A DNA stretch of 64,000 bases from contig NZ_SJDM01000001.1 of assembly GCF_004761865.1 (NCBI RefSeq), positions 257,549 to 321,548 on the forward strand, given 5' to 3'. The notes beneath the pieces are model-generated. The model had not been told where the DNA came from. It made no database searches and saw only the letters and a program-made list of their open reading frames with translations. A program made the position numbers and the translations under genes. This DNA is from Crenalkalicoccus roseus (lineage in GTDB: Bacteria > Pseudomonadota > Alphaproteobacteria > Acetobacterales > Acetobacteraceae). Shown here piece after piece: positions 16,822-27,645 of this stretch (the stretch's first letter is position 1; each line of letters opens with the position of its first letter).

Positions 16822-17620
16822 TCAGGCGCGGGGCAGGGCGTCCAGGTTGCCGCGTACCGTCCGCGTCCTCGGGTGCTCCGGCCCCAGCGCGCGGACGAAG
16901 ATCGCCAGCGCCCGCTCGAACTGCGCGCGCGCCCCGGCGAGGTCGCCAAGGTCCTGCAGCACGAGGGCGAGGTTGTTGCGCCGGACCGCGACGTTCGGGT
17001 GCTCCTCGCCGAGGGTGGCGCAATCGATCGCCAGCGCCTGCTCGAAGCATGCGCGCGCCCCGGCGAGGTCGCCTTGCATGCGCAGCCCCTCGGCAAGGTT
17101 GTTGAGGCCCACGGCGACATTCGGGTGCTCCTCGCCGAGGGCGGCGCGGAAGATCGCCAGCGCCTGCTCGGCGCGCGCCTGCGACTCGGCGAGGTCGCCC
17201 TGCGCCCGCAGCACGGCGGCGAGGTTGCTGAGCCGGATGGCGATGGTCGGATGCTGCTCGCCGAAGGCGGCGCGGTCGATCGCCAGCGCCCGCTCGAAGC
17301 GCGCCCGCGCCCCGGCGAGGTCGCCCTGCTCGCGCAGCACCAGGGCAAGGTTGTTGAGTCGGATCGCGAGTCTCGGATGCTGCTCGCCGAAGGCGGCGCG
17401 GTCGATCGCCAGCGCCCGCTCGAACTGCGCGCGCGCCCCGGCGAGGTCGCCAAGGTCCTGCAGCACGAGGGCGAGGTTGTTGCGCCGGACCGCGACGTTC
17501 GGGTGCTGCTCGCCGAGGGCGGCGCAATCGATCGCCAGCGCCCGCTCGAAGCGCGCGCGCGCCCCGGCGAGGTCGCCGCGCAGGCGCTCATGGGAGCCCA
17601 GATTGTTCAGCAGCGGCGCG
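16822..17620 (-). repeat. tandem 126-bp TPR-coding repeats
   Basis: Six in-frame 126-base units encode the TPR array of the STAND gene. Units starting near 16900 and 17404, exactly four periods (504 bases) apart, are identical for about 100 bases and differ by only a few bases after that. This points to recent unit duplication or gene conversion. Confidence 0.8.
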
Positions 17621-19008
17621 AGCCAGCCCGGTGCCGCCCCGGCCTCGAACCCGGCCAGGAGATGCACGGCGTGCGGCGCGAGGGGAAGCGCCCTCGCCGG
17701 CAGGCCGGTCTCGTTGGCCGCGAACAGCGCCTCGCCCAACGCCCTCCCGCACGCCGCCCGCGCCGCCTCCGCCTCCTCCGCCCGCGCCAGGACGAAGGCC
17801 GCCACCAGCCGGTGCAGCACCGGCTCGCCCGCCGCCTCCTCCGTCACCAGCCCGAGCGCCGCGAGCCGCGCCAGCGCCTGCCCGACCGGCGCCGCCTCGT
17901 CGCCCGCCAGCGCCCGCACCGCCCGCGCCAGCACCGCGCGCGGGATTGGCACCCGCGGCGCCATCCAGGCGGCGCAGGCCAGCACCCGCCGCGCCAGCGC
18001 GTCCACCGGCGCCGCCGGGTCCAGGCGGTTCCAGCTCAGCGCGAAGCTGCGCGCCACGTGCCGGTCATGCCCGGTGGGCGAGATGTCCGCCACGCCGGAG
18101 GCGCCGGGCACCCCGGCGAGGGAGGGCTCCTCCAGCCCCCGCGCGCGGAGCGCCGCCAGGTAGCGCGCCGGCTCGCCCGTCTCGTCCCGCCGGTTCTCGC
18201 GCAGGAAGGCACCGGCCAGGTGCAGCGCCAGCGGCAGGTCGCCCAGCGCCTCCGCGACCGCATCGAGCGCCGCCTGACCCGGCATCAGGTCGGGGCGGAA
18301 CCGGCCGAGCAGCGCCACGCTCTCCGCCCGCGGCAGCGTCTCCACCGGCACCGGAAGCAGCCCGTGCGCCGCCGACCATTCGCCGCGCCGGCTCGTCACC
18401 AGCACGCGGCAGCCGCCCTGCTTCGGCCGCAGCGCGTGCAGCAGCGCATCCTCCTCCAGATTGTCGAACACCAGCAGGCGCGGCAGCGGGCTGCGCCACA
18501 GCCGCAGCACCAGCGCGCACTGCTCCTCCAGCGTCAGCGCGGCGAAGCCCTCCGGCGCCTCCAGCGCCGCCTCGGCGCCGAGGCGGGCCACCTGCGCGTC
18601 GATCGAGGCCGGCTCGGCGCAGTCCAGCCAGAACACCCCGCCGGCGAACCAGGGGCCGAAGCGGTGCGCCGCCTCCGCCGCGATCTGGCTCTTCCCCACC
18701 CCGCCGATGCCGGAGAGCCCGACGGGCGGGCAGAGCGCCGCCGCCTCCTTCTGCCGCAGCGCCGCCGCCACCGCGCGCAGCTCCGCCTCGCGCCCGACGA
18801 AGAGCGGGTTCGGCGCGTGCGGCACCCAGGAGCCCGCGGGCAGCGCCCCCGGCCCCGGCACGCGGTCGGTCGGCATCGCCGCCAGCAGGGCGAGCGCGGC
18901 GCGCAGCCGATCCTCCGCCACTGCCCAGGGGGGCGGCGGCCCCGCGAAGCTGCACTTCACGAAGACCGAGCCGAAATACTGGCCGCCGAGGTCGTAGCGC
19001 TCGTCCAT
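16822..19008 (-). CDS. STAND (NB-ARC-type) NTPase with C-terminal TPR repeats
   Basis: A 728-residue signal-transduction ATPase with the layout of a bacterial NLR. Residues 1-25 hold a short Gly/aromatic beta motif. FVGREAEL is at 70-77, the Walker A loop GIGGVGKS at 100-107, Walker B LLVFDNLEE at 178-186, VLVTSRR at 202-208, and a GxPLAL-like LGDLPLAL at 255-262. A winged-helix region then ends in a VLHRLVAAFV segment at the place of the MHD motif. From about residue 465 to the end are six 42-residue TPRs of the HPNVA...NNLA...GDLAGARAxFERALAI type. The ATG at 19008 has GGAGG 5 bases upstream. Such proteins sense a trigger through the TPRs and oligomerise on ATP binding; many act in phage defence or cell suicide. 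Confidence 0.88.
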   Translation of the reverse strand: MDERYDLGGQYFGSVFVKCSFAGPPPPWAVAEDRLRAALALLAAMPTDRVPGPGALPAGSWVPHAPNPLFVGREAELRAVAAALRQKEAAALCPPVGLSGIGGVGKSQIAAEAAHRFGPWFAGGVFWLDCAEPASIDAQVARLGAEAALEAPEGFAALTLEEQCALVLRLWRSPLPRLLVFDNLEEDALLHALRPKQGGCRVLVTSRRGEWSAAHGLLPVPVETLPRAESVALLGRFRPDLMPGQAALDAVAEALGDLPLALHLAGAFLRENRRDETGEPARYLAALRARGLEEPSLAGVPGASGVADISPTGHDRHVARSFALSWNRLDPAAPVDALARRVLACAAWMAPRVPIPRAVLARAVRALAGDEAAPVGQALARLAALGLVTEEAAGEPVLHRLVAAFVLARAEEAEAARAACGRALGEALFAANETGLPARALPLAPHAVHLLAGFEAGAAPGWLAPLLNNLGSHERLRGDLAGARARFERALAIDCAALGEQHPNVAVRRNNLALVLQDLGDLAGARAQFERALAIDRAAFGEQHPRLAIRLNNLALVLREQGDLAGARARFERALAIDRAAFGEQHPTIAIRLSNLAAVLRAQGDLAESQARAEQALAIFRAALGEEHPNVAVGLNNLAEGLRMQGDLAGARACFEQALAIDCATLGEEHPNVAVRRNNLALVLQDLGDLAGARAQFERALAIFVRALGPEHPRTRTVRGNLDALPRA

Positions 19009-19172
19009 CCGCGCCTCCCCCCGCCTTGCGGCATCCTCGCGCGGCGCGCGGCGCCGCGGCAAGCGTGGCGTGACCGTCGGTTTTTCTTGCGCGCGGCTAA
19101 TGTTCGGTGTTTGTGCGCGCCGCACCGCCGCACAGGGAGCCCCGCCGATGCGCCGCTTCACCCCCGCCGGCC

Positions 19173-19391
19173 CTGGACCCCGCTCTCCGCGCCGAGTGGC
19201 AGGCGCTCCGCCCCTTCCGCCGCCACGAGCGCCGCCCGGGCCGCCCCCTCGGCACCGATCCGCGCCCCCGCCTCGACGCCAGGCTGCGCGCCGCCACCAC
19301 CGGCCCGCCCTGGCGCGCCCGGCCCGAACACTACGGCCGCAGCACCACCATCGCCCGCCACTTCCGCCGCCTCGGCCGCCGCAGGCAGCAG
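19173..19391 (+). pseudogene. IS5-family transposase N-terminal remnant
   Basis: An open stretch reads LRAEWQALRPF, then GRPLGTDPRPRLDA, TGPPWRARPEHYG and TIARHFRRLGRR. This matches the DUF4096/IS5 transposase N-terminus (usual form: W..L.PLLP, GRP..D.R..LDAILW, TGAPWRDLPERYG, ..RRFRRW). Key positions such as the aromatic in LDAILW are altered. There is no catalytic DDE domain downstream, and no terminal inverted repeats were found. It fills most of the 491-base gap between the STAND gene and the next Bug gene, and I see nothing else there. Confidence 0.55.
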
Positions 19392-19499
19392 GCGCGTCCG
19401 GTCAAGGAAGTTCGCCCCGCCGTGACGCCCGACATCCCCGGTGACGCGGCCCGCGCAGCCCCTATGATGCAGCCCGATTCCACCGGGGCGGGCGGCACG

Positions 19500-20471
19500 A
19501 TGCTGGGACGACGCGGGCTGATCGGAGGCATGGCGGCGGCGGGGCTTGCCGCGGGCACGGCGCGCGCGCAGGCGCGCTTCCCGGAGCGGCCGCTGCGCTG
19601 GGTGGTGGGCTACCCGCCGGGTGGCGCCTCCGACCTCTTCGCGCGCCTCATCGCCGCGCAGATGGCGGTGAGCCTCGGCCAGCCGGTGGTGGTGGAGAAC
19701 CGCCCGGGCGGCGGCGCGGTGGTGGCGAGCGAGACGGTGGCCCGCGCCGCGCCCGACGGCCACACCCTGCTCACCGTGGACAACGGCATCCTGGTCTACA
19801 ACCCCGCCCTCTACGCCCGGCTACCCTACGATCCGGACCGCGACTTCCAGGGGGTGGGCTTCATCGGCCGCTTCCCGCTGTTCATCGTGGTGCGGCCGGA
19901 CAACCCGGCACGGGACTTCGCCGACCTGGTCGCGCGCTCGAAGGTGCAGGCGCCGAATTACGGCTCGCCCGCCGTCGCCTCGCCGCACCACCTGGCGATG
20001 GAGATGGTCAAGCGCCGCACCGGCCTCGTCGCCACCCACGTGCCCTATCGCGGCGGGCCGGCGGCGATGCACGACCTGCTCGGCGGCGCGCTGGAGGTGG
20101 TGTGCATCGACACCTCCACCGGCCTGCCCTTCATCCGCGACGGCAAGGTGCGGGCGCTTTGCGTGCTGGGCGAGCGGCGCAGCCCCCGCGCGCCGGAGGT
20201 GCCGACGCTGCGCGAACTCGGCCACCCCGAGGCGGTGGCCTATGGCTGGCAGGGGGTGAGCGTGCCGGCCGGCACGCCCGCGCCGGTGCTGGCGCGGCTG
20301 CACGAGGCGCTGCTCGCCGGCGTGGCCGCGGAGGAGGTGCAGGCGCGCTTCCGCGACCTCGGCATCGAGGACGCGCCGCTCGACCCGGAGGCGTTCCAGG
20401 AGTTCGTGCGCCGGGAAAGCGCCCTCTGGCGGCCGCTGATCCGCGAGCTCGGCATCCGGCTCGACAGTTGA
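19500..20471 (+). CDS. Bug/TctC-type tricarboxylate transporter substrate-binding protein
   Basis: A 323-residue Bug-family receptor. An Arg-pair signal (MLGRRGLIGGMAAAGLAAG, ending ARAQA) precedes LRWVVGYPPGGASDLFAR, VVVENRPGGGAVVASE, APDGHTLL, VPYRGGPAAMHDLLGG and the C-terminal FRDLGIEDAPLDPEAFQEFV. The ATG at 19500 is preferred because it starts the signal peptide; in-frame ATGs at 19464 and 19467 are alternatives. No TctAB permease is nearby. Its stop overlaps a possible TTG start of the following methyltransferase. Confidence 0.9.
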   Translation: MLGRRGLIGGMAAAGLAAGTARAQARFPERPLRWVVGYPPGGASDLFARLIAAQMAVSLGQPVVVENRPGGGAVVASETVARAAPDGHTLLTVDNGILVYNPALYARLPYDPDRDFQGVGFIGRFPLFIVVRPDNPARDFADLVARSKVQAPNYGSPAVASPHHLAMEMVKRRTGLVATHVPYRGGPAAMHDLLGGALEVVCIDTSTGLPFIRDGKVRALCVLGERRSPRAPEVPTLRELGHPEAVAYGWQGVSVPAGTPAPVLARLHEALLAGVAAEEVQARFRDLGIEDAPLDPEAFQEFVRRESALWRPLIRELGIRLDS

Positions 20472-21529
20472 GCCGGCGCGTCGCCAGCCCCGGCGCGGCG
20501 GGGCTTCCCACCTGGCTGCGGCGGCTGCTGCCGCGCCCGCGCGCGGCGCGGGAGGACCGGGCGCCGCCGCGCGACTCGCGCGAGGATGCGCTGCTGCGCT
20601 GGAACGTGAAGGTGCTGGCGAGCGAGATCGCGCGCCGACGCTACGCCGAGGGGCTGGCCGGCCCCGAGGCGGCGCTGCCCGCCGCGCCGCTCCGCATCGG
20701 CCTGACCAGCCGCGTCTGCCGCCAGGCCGACATCGAGCATGACTGGCTGCGCCACTGGTGCGGGCGGCTGCGCATGGTGCCGTCCTACCACCGCAAGGTG
20801 TGGGAGGACTGCTTCGTGCTGCAGGCGCTGTGGGAGGCGGGGATGCTCGCCCCCGGCAGGCGCGCCCTCGGCTTCGCAGTGGGGCGGGAATGGCTGCCCG
20901 CCTTCTTCGCCGGCCTCGGCATCGAGGTGCTGGCGACCGACCTCGACCCGGCCGATGCCAGGGCGCGGGAGTGGATCGAGACTGGCCAGCACGCCCCGGC
21001 CAGCGACAAGCTGTTCCAGCCGCACCTGGTGGGGGAGGAGGCGTTCGCCCGCCTCGTGCGCCACCGCGCGGTGGACATGAACGCGATCCCGGAGGATCTG
21101 AAGCGGGGCCGCTTCGACTTCCTGTGGTCGGTCTGCTCGCTCGAGCATCTGGGCTCGCTGGAGCGCGGCGAGGATTTCGTGGTCGAGGCGATGCGCTGCC
21201 TCCGGCCCGGCGGGGTCGCGGTGCACACGACGGAGTTCAACCTCGACGCGGAGGGCGGCACGATCGAGCGCGGCCCGACCGTGCTCTACCAGCGCCGCCA
21301 CCTCGACCGGCTGGCGGCGCGGCTGGCCGCGACGGGGCACCGGATGCTGCGCCTCGATTCGCATCCCGGCACGGGGGTGCTGGACCGCCTCGTGGACCTG
21401 CCCCCCTTCCCGCACGAGGCCGCCTCTCCCTTCGGAGTGGTGGAGGCGCCGCATCTCCGCCTGGCGCTGGACGGCTATCCGGTCACCTCGGTGGGGATTG
21501 TGGTGCGGGCGCGGCGTCCGGCGCCTTAA
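20468..21529 (+). CDS. SAM-dependent methyltransferase-like protein
   Basis: A protein of about 353 residues with a class I methyltransferase-like core: RRALGFAVGREWLPAFFAGLG (motif I region), then EVLATDLDP (acidic end of beta 2). Later come RFDFLWSVCSLEHLGSLERG and EAMRCLRPGGVAVHTTEFNL. The C-terminus has RRHLDRLAARLAATGHRMLRLD. The start is uncertain: a TTG at 20468 overlaps the Bug stop (TTGA), and no good ATG lies before the conserved DALLRWNVKVLASEIARRRYAE segment. Methyl acceptor unknown; similar proteins sit in glycan or cell-envelope loci. Confidence 0.65.
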   Translation: MSRRVASPGAAGLPTWLRRLLPRPRAAREDRAPPRDSREDALLRWNVKVLASEIARRRYAEGLAGPEAALPAAPLRIGLTSRVCRQADIEHDWLRHWCGRLRMVPSYHRKVWEDCFVLQALWEAGMLAPGRRALGFAVGREWLPAFFAGLGIEVLATDLDPADARAREWIETGQHAPASDKLFQPHLVGEEAFARLVRHRAVDMNAIPEDLKRGRFDFLWSVCSLEHLGSLERGEDFVVEAMRCLRPGGVAVHTTEFNLDAEGGTIERGPTVLYQRRHLDRLAARLAATGHRMLRLDSHPGTGVLDRLVDLPPFPHEAASPFGVVEAPHLRLALDGYPVTSVGIVVRARRPAP

Positions 21530-21626
21530 CCGCGCCATAACGAAGCGGTTGGATACCTGCCGAGGCGCCCGGCGGGGAACCTCCGTGCCGGGGCCGCGTC
21601 GTTACGCCGAACGCCGAGATCGCCGG

Positions 21627-21716
21627 ATGCGCATGATGCTGGCCGCCCTGCTCGACCGTCTCCGCCACTGGCTCCGCTACCGCCCCGAGCGCCGCTACAT
21701 GCGCGGCCGGGGGTGA
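21627..21716 (+). CDS. possible 29-residue basic protein
   Basis: A short reading frame gives MRMMLAALLDRLRHWLR followed by YRPERRYMRGRG. It has three closely spaced ATG codons, an amphipathic helix and a basic tail. It follows the methyltransferase gene after 97 bases. There is no clear ribosome site, and in this GC-rich DNA short frames arise by chance, so it may not be a gene. Confidence 0.2.
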   Translation: MRMMLAALLDRLRHWLRYRPERRYMRGRG

Positions 21717-21768
21717 GCGGGGCCGCTCCGGAACGGTCCGCCGGCGCAGCGCGGCGCCCGTGGCCGCG

Positions 21769-22059
21769 TCAGCCCGCCGCCTCCCGGATCCAGCTCTCCC
21801 CCTCGGGCGGCAGGCCATGCGCGGCCAAGTCGTTGCCGACAGGCGTGACCAGCAGCAGCCGGAGCGACAGCCTGGCGTGGCGCATGGCACGGCGCAGATG
21901 GTCGAGCAGATAGCCGGGCGAAACCCCGGTCGCCACCAGGGTCGCCCCCTCGGTCAGGCGCCAGTGCTCGGGCGCGATCTCGAACACGGCGTGGAAGAAC
22001 ACCTGCTCGGCCTCCGGCGAGGGAGGGTCCAGTTCGTGCAGGACGAGGCAGAGGGGCAT
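21769..22059 (-). CDS. small hypothetical protein, possibly Cas2/SinR-like fold
   Basis: A 96-residue protein, MPLCLVLHELDPPSPEAEQV followed by a helix, a strand (WRLTEGATLVATG), a helix (SPGYLLDHLRRAMRHA) and a strand (LSLRLLLVTPVG), then LPPEGESWIREAAG. The beta-alpha-beta-beta-alpha-beta order and the closing W resemble small ferredoxin-fold proteins of the SinR/Cas2 type, but no nuclease residue is certain and no CRISPR array is present. The start could also be the ATG at 22107. Neither has a clear ribosome site. An AT-rich stretch at about 22125-22160 lies upstream and may hold its promoter. The call is tentative. Confidence 0.5.
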   Translation of the reverse strand: MPLCLVLHELDPPSPEAEQVFFHAVFEIAPEHWRLTEGATLVATGVSPGYLLDHLRRAMRHARLSLRLLLVTPVGNDLAAHGLPPEGESWIREAAG

Positions 22060-22308
22060 GTCGGGACCCGGCGCGGCTGGGCTCAGGCGGGCGGAGAGCC
22101 CAGCCATTGATGGACCGGCCAAGCGTAGGTTGCAACATAAATAAGTTATACAACCGGAAATCTGCCCTCCCCCTTCTCGGGGCAGGCGGGCACCGCGCCG
22201 GCCCACGGCACATGCTCCGGCCCGCTGGTGGCGCCGGCGGCACCGCGCGAAGACCGGCGCCGGGGCCGCGCCTGCCCGGATGCGCCGGGCCTCCGGCCGC
22301 TGGCATGA

Positions 22309-22339
22309 AGGTGACCTCATCCGCCGGATGAGGCCACCT
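22309..22339 (-). terminator. hairpin downstream of maeB
   Basis: An inverted repeat with arms AGGTG.CCTCATCC and GGATGAGG.CACCT around a 3-base loop (13 pairs, one mismatch) lies 18 bases past the maeB stop at 22358. No T-run follows on the minus strand. It is a probable transcript end or stabilising stem. Confidence 0.5.
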
Positions 22340-22357
22340 GAACGGGACCCGCGCGCC

Positions 22358-24673
<2,316 letters not shown>

Positions 24674-24864
24674 GGTCAGCTCCGCCTCTCGAAGCGGGGC
24701 GGCGATCGCGCCGCCTCCCGTTTTTGGGGCGCCATCCTCGCAGGCCGCGGGCGGTTCGCAAAGTCCGACGCGTTGCCCCCGCGGCGGCGGTCCCGGTCCG
24801 CCGCGGGCGGGGCCGCGCTCCCGGCTGTTCAGCCCTGCGCCATGTGCTCTAGAGGAAGGCCCCG

Positions 24865-27645
24865 ATGCAGAGCCCCCCGCCCGCCTCCCGCCCGGCGACG
24901 GACCGCCTTCCCTCCGCCGAGGGAGCCTCCCCCGCCATGGCGCAGTGGTTCGCCGCCAAGGCCGAGCACCCGGACGCGCTGCTGTTCTTCCGCATGGGCG
25001 ACTTCTTCGAGCTGTTCTTCGCCGACGCCGAGGCCGCCGCCGAGGCGCTCGACATCGCCCTCACCCATCGCGGCGAACACCAGGGCGTGCCGATCCCGAT
25101 GTGCGGCGTGCCCGCGCATAGCCACGAGGGCTACCTCGCCCGCCTGATCCGCCGCGGCTTCCGGGTGGCGATCTGCGAGCAGATGGAGACGCCCGAGGAG
25201 GCGAAGCGCCGCCGCGCCCCCACCATCCGGCGCGAGGTGGTGCGCCTCGTCACCCCCGGCACGGTGACCGAGGAGGCGCTGCTCGAGGCGGCGCGGCCGG
25301 CCTGGCTGCTCGCCCTCGCCCCGGGGGAAGGCGGCATGGTCGGCGCCGCTTGGCTCGACATCTCGACCGGCGCCTTCGAGACCGAGGCGCTGCCCCGCGC
25401 CGAGCTCGCCGCCCTGCTCGCCCGGCTGGAACCGGCCGAGGTGCTGGCCCCCGGCCCGCTCGCCGCCGACCCGGCGCTCGCCGCCGGCCCGCCGGTGAGC
25501 GAGGCGCCGGCGCCGCGGGACGGGGCGCGGCGCCTCGCCGAGACCTTCGGCCTCGCCACGCTGGAGGGGTTCGGGGAGTTCGCGCCGGCCGAGCTCGCCG
25601 CCGCCGCCATGGCGGTGGACTACGTCCGCGCCACCCAGCGCGGCGCCCTGCCCCGCCTGTCCCATCCCCGCCCGCGTGGCGGGCAGGGCGTGCTGGCGAT
25701 GGACGCCCCCACCCGCCGCAGCCTGGAGATCCTGCGCCCCGCGCGCGAAGGCGCGCCCGAGGGCCCGCGCGGCGGGCCGCGCGACTGCCTGCTCGGCGCC
25801 GTGGACCGCACGCTGACCGCCGCCGGGGCGCGGGAGCTCGCCGCCCGCCTCGCCTGCCCGCTGGCCGAGGCGGCCCCGATCGCCGCGCGGCACGACGCGG
25901 TGGGCGCGCTGCTGGCCGATGCGGCGCTGCGCGGGGCGGTGCGGGCGGCGCTGCGGGGCGCGCCGGACATGGCCCGCGCCCTCGCCCGGCTCTCGCTCGA
26001 CCGCTTCGCGCCGCGCGACCTGGCCGCGATCCGCGACGGGCTCGCCCGCGCCGCCCGCATCGCCGCCTCGCTGGAGGCGCCGGCAGGGATCGCCGGGCTG
26101 CCGGCGCTGCTCGCCGCCGCCGCGCGGGCGCTCCGCCCCTCCCCCGACCCGGCGCCGGAGCTCGCCCGCGCGCTGGCGGAGACGCTGCCCGCCAGGATCG
26201 AGGACGGCGGCATCGTCGCCCCCGGCTATGACGGGCAGCTCGACGCGCTGCGCGGGCTGCGCGACGACGCGCGCGGCGCCATCGCGGCGCTGCAGCGCGA
26301 CCTCGCCGAGGCCTGGGGGGTGGCGGCGCTGAAGATCCGCCACCACCAGCAGCTCGGCTACCTGGCGGAGCTGCCCGCCGCCGCCGGGGAGCGGCTGCTG
26401 CGCGCGCCGCCGCCGGCCGCGACCGGCGAACTCGCCCCGATCCACCGCCAGAGCATGGCGAACGCGCAGCGCTTCACCTGCGCCGCCCTCGCCGGACTCG
26501 ACCGGCGCCTCGCCGAGGCGGCGGAGGAGGCGGCGCGGCGCGAGCGGCGGATCGTGCGCCACCTGCGCGAGCTGGTGCTCGCCGCCGCGCCGGGCATCGC
26601 CGCCGCCGCCGCCGCCATGGCCGAACTCGACGTGCATGCCGCCGCCGCCGAGCTCGCCGCCGAGGGGGGCTGGTGCCGGCCGGAGATGGTGGAGCGGCCG
26701 GAGTTCCGCATCACCGCCGGCCGCCACCCGGTGGTGGCGGCGGCGCTGCGCCGCGGCCGGGGCGGCGCCTTCGTGCCGAACGACTGCGACCTCTCCCCGG
26801 GGCGGCGGCTCTGCCTGCTTACCGGGCCGAACATGGCGGGGAAGTCCACCTTCCTGCGCCAGAACGCGCTGATGGCGGTGCTCGCCCAGGCGGGGCTGTT
26901 CGTGCCGGCGGAGGCGGCGCGCATCGGTCTCGTGGACCGGCTGTTCTCCCGCGTCGGCGCGGCCGATGACATCGCCGGCGGGCGATCCACATTCATGGTG
27001 GAGATGGCCGAGACGGCGGCGATCCTGAACCAGGCGGGCCCGCGCAGCCTGGTGGTGCTGGACGAGGTCGGCCGCGGCACCGCCACCTGGGACGGCCTGG
27101 CGATCGCCTGGGCGGTGCTGGAGGCGCTGCACGACCGCATCCGCTGCCGCACGATCTTCGCGACCCATTTCCACGAGCTGACGGCGCTGGCGGGCCGGCT
27201 GCCGGAACTGGCGCCCGCCCACATGCGGGTGCGGGAGTGGAAGGGAGAGGTGGTGTTCCTGCACAGCGTCGCGCCCGGCGCGGCGGAACGGAGCTGGGGG
27301 CTTCACGTGGCGAGGCTTGCCGGCGTGCCGCGCGCGGTGCTGGCGCGCGCGGGCCAGGTGCTGGCGGCGCTGGAGGCGCGCGCGCGGGGGCTCGAGCCGC
27401 TGTCGGACGAGTTGCCGCTCTTCGCCCGGAGGGTGCGCGGGGACGGGGAGGATGACGCTCCGGTGGCGCGCGCCGCCGGCGGCGCGCGCGGCGCGGGGCC
27501 GGAGCATCCCGCTCTCGCCGCGCTCGCCGCGCTCGACCCCGATACGCTCGCGCCACGGGAGGCGCTGGAGGCGCTCTACCGGCTGCGCGGCCTGCTGGAG
27601 GGTGCTGTTGCCGACGCGCCAACCGGTCTAGTGTCGGGGAGATGA
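24865..27645 (+). CDS. mutS: DNA mismatch repair protein MutS
   Basis: A 926-residue MutS. The mismatch-reading Phe-x-Glu lies in FFRMGDFFELFFADAE near residue 47. The connector, lever and clamp domains follow. The ATPase has Walker A TGPNMAGKST near residues 653-662, SRVGAADDIAGGRSTFMVEM, and Walker B SLVVLDEVGRGTATWDG. The last has Trp where Tyr or Phe is usual. The helix-turn-helix segment RSWGLHVARLAGVP is also slightly unusual (SYGLHVA is common). It recognises base mismatches and recruits MutL. Its stop overlaps the glnD start by 4 bases. Confidence 0.96.
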   Translation: MQSPPPASRPATDRLPSAEGASPAMAQWFAAKAEHPDALLFFRMGDFFELFFADAEAAAEALDIALTHRGEHQGVPIPMCGVPAHSHEGYLARLIRRGFRVAICEQMETPEEAKRRRAPTIRREVVRLVTPGTVTEEALLEAARPAWLLALAPGEGGMVGAAWLDISTGAFETEALPRAELAALLARLEPAEVLAPGPLAADPALAAGPPVSEAPAPRDGARRLAETFGLATLEGFGEFAPAELAAAAMAVDYVRATQRGALPRLSHPRPRGGQGVLAMDAPTRRSLEILRPAREGAPEGPRGGPRDCLLGAVDRTLTAAGARELAARLACPLAEAAPIAARHDAVGALLADAALRGAVRAALRGAPDMARALARLSLDRFAPRDLAAIRDGLARAARIAASLEAPAGIAGLPALLAAAARALRPSPDPAPELARALAETLPARIEDGGIVAPGYDGQLDALRGLRDDARGAIAALQRDLAEAWGVAALKIRHHQQLGYLAELPAAAGERLLRAPPPAATGELAPIHRQSMANAQRFTCAALAGLDRRLAEAAEEAARRERRIVRHLRELVLAAAPGIAAAAAAMAELDVHAAAAELAAEGGWCRPEMVERPEFRITAGRHPVVAAALRRGRGGAFVPNDCDLSPGRRLCLLTGPNMAGKSTFLRQNALMAVLAQAGLFVPAEAARIGLVDRLFSRVGAADDIAGGRSTFMVEMAETAAILNQAGPRSLVVLDEVGRGTATWDGLAIAWAVLEALHDRIRCRTIFATHFHELTALAGRLPELAPAHMRVREWKGEVVFLHSVAPGAAERSWGLHVARLAGVPRAVLARAGQVLAALEARARGLEPLSDELPLFARRVRGDGEDDAPVARAAGGARGAGPEHPALAALAALDPDTLAPREALEALYRLRGLLEGAVADAPTGLVSGR

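Noticed and set aside
21576-21603. GGAAC...CGTT pair resembling an EcfG general-stress promoter
   Set aside because: The spacer is 19 bases; EcfG promoters need about 16-17.
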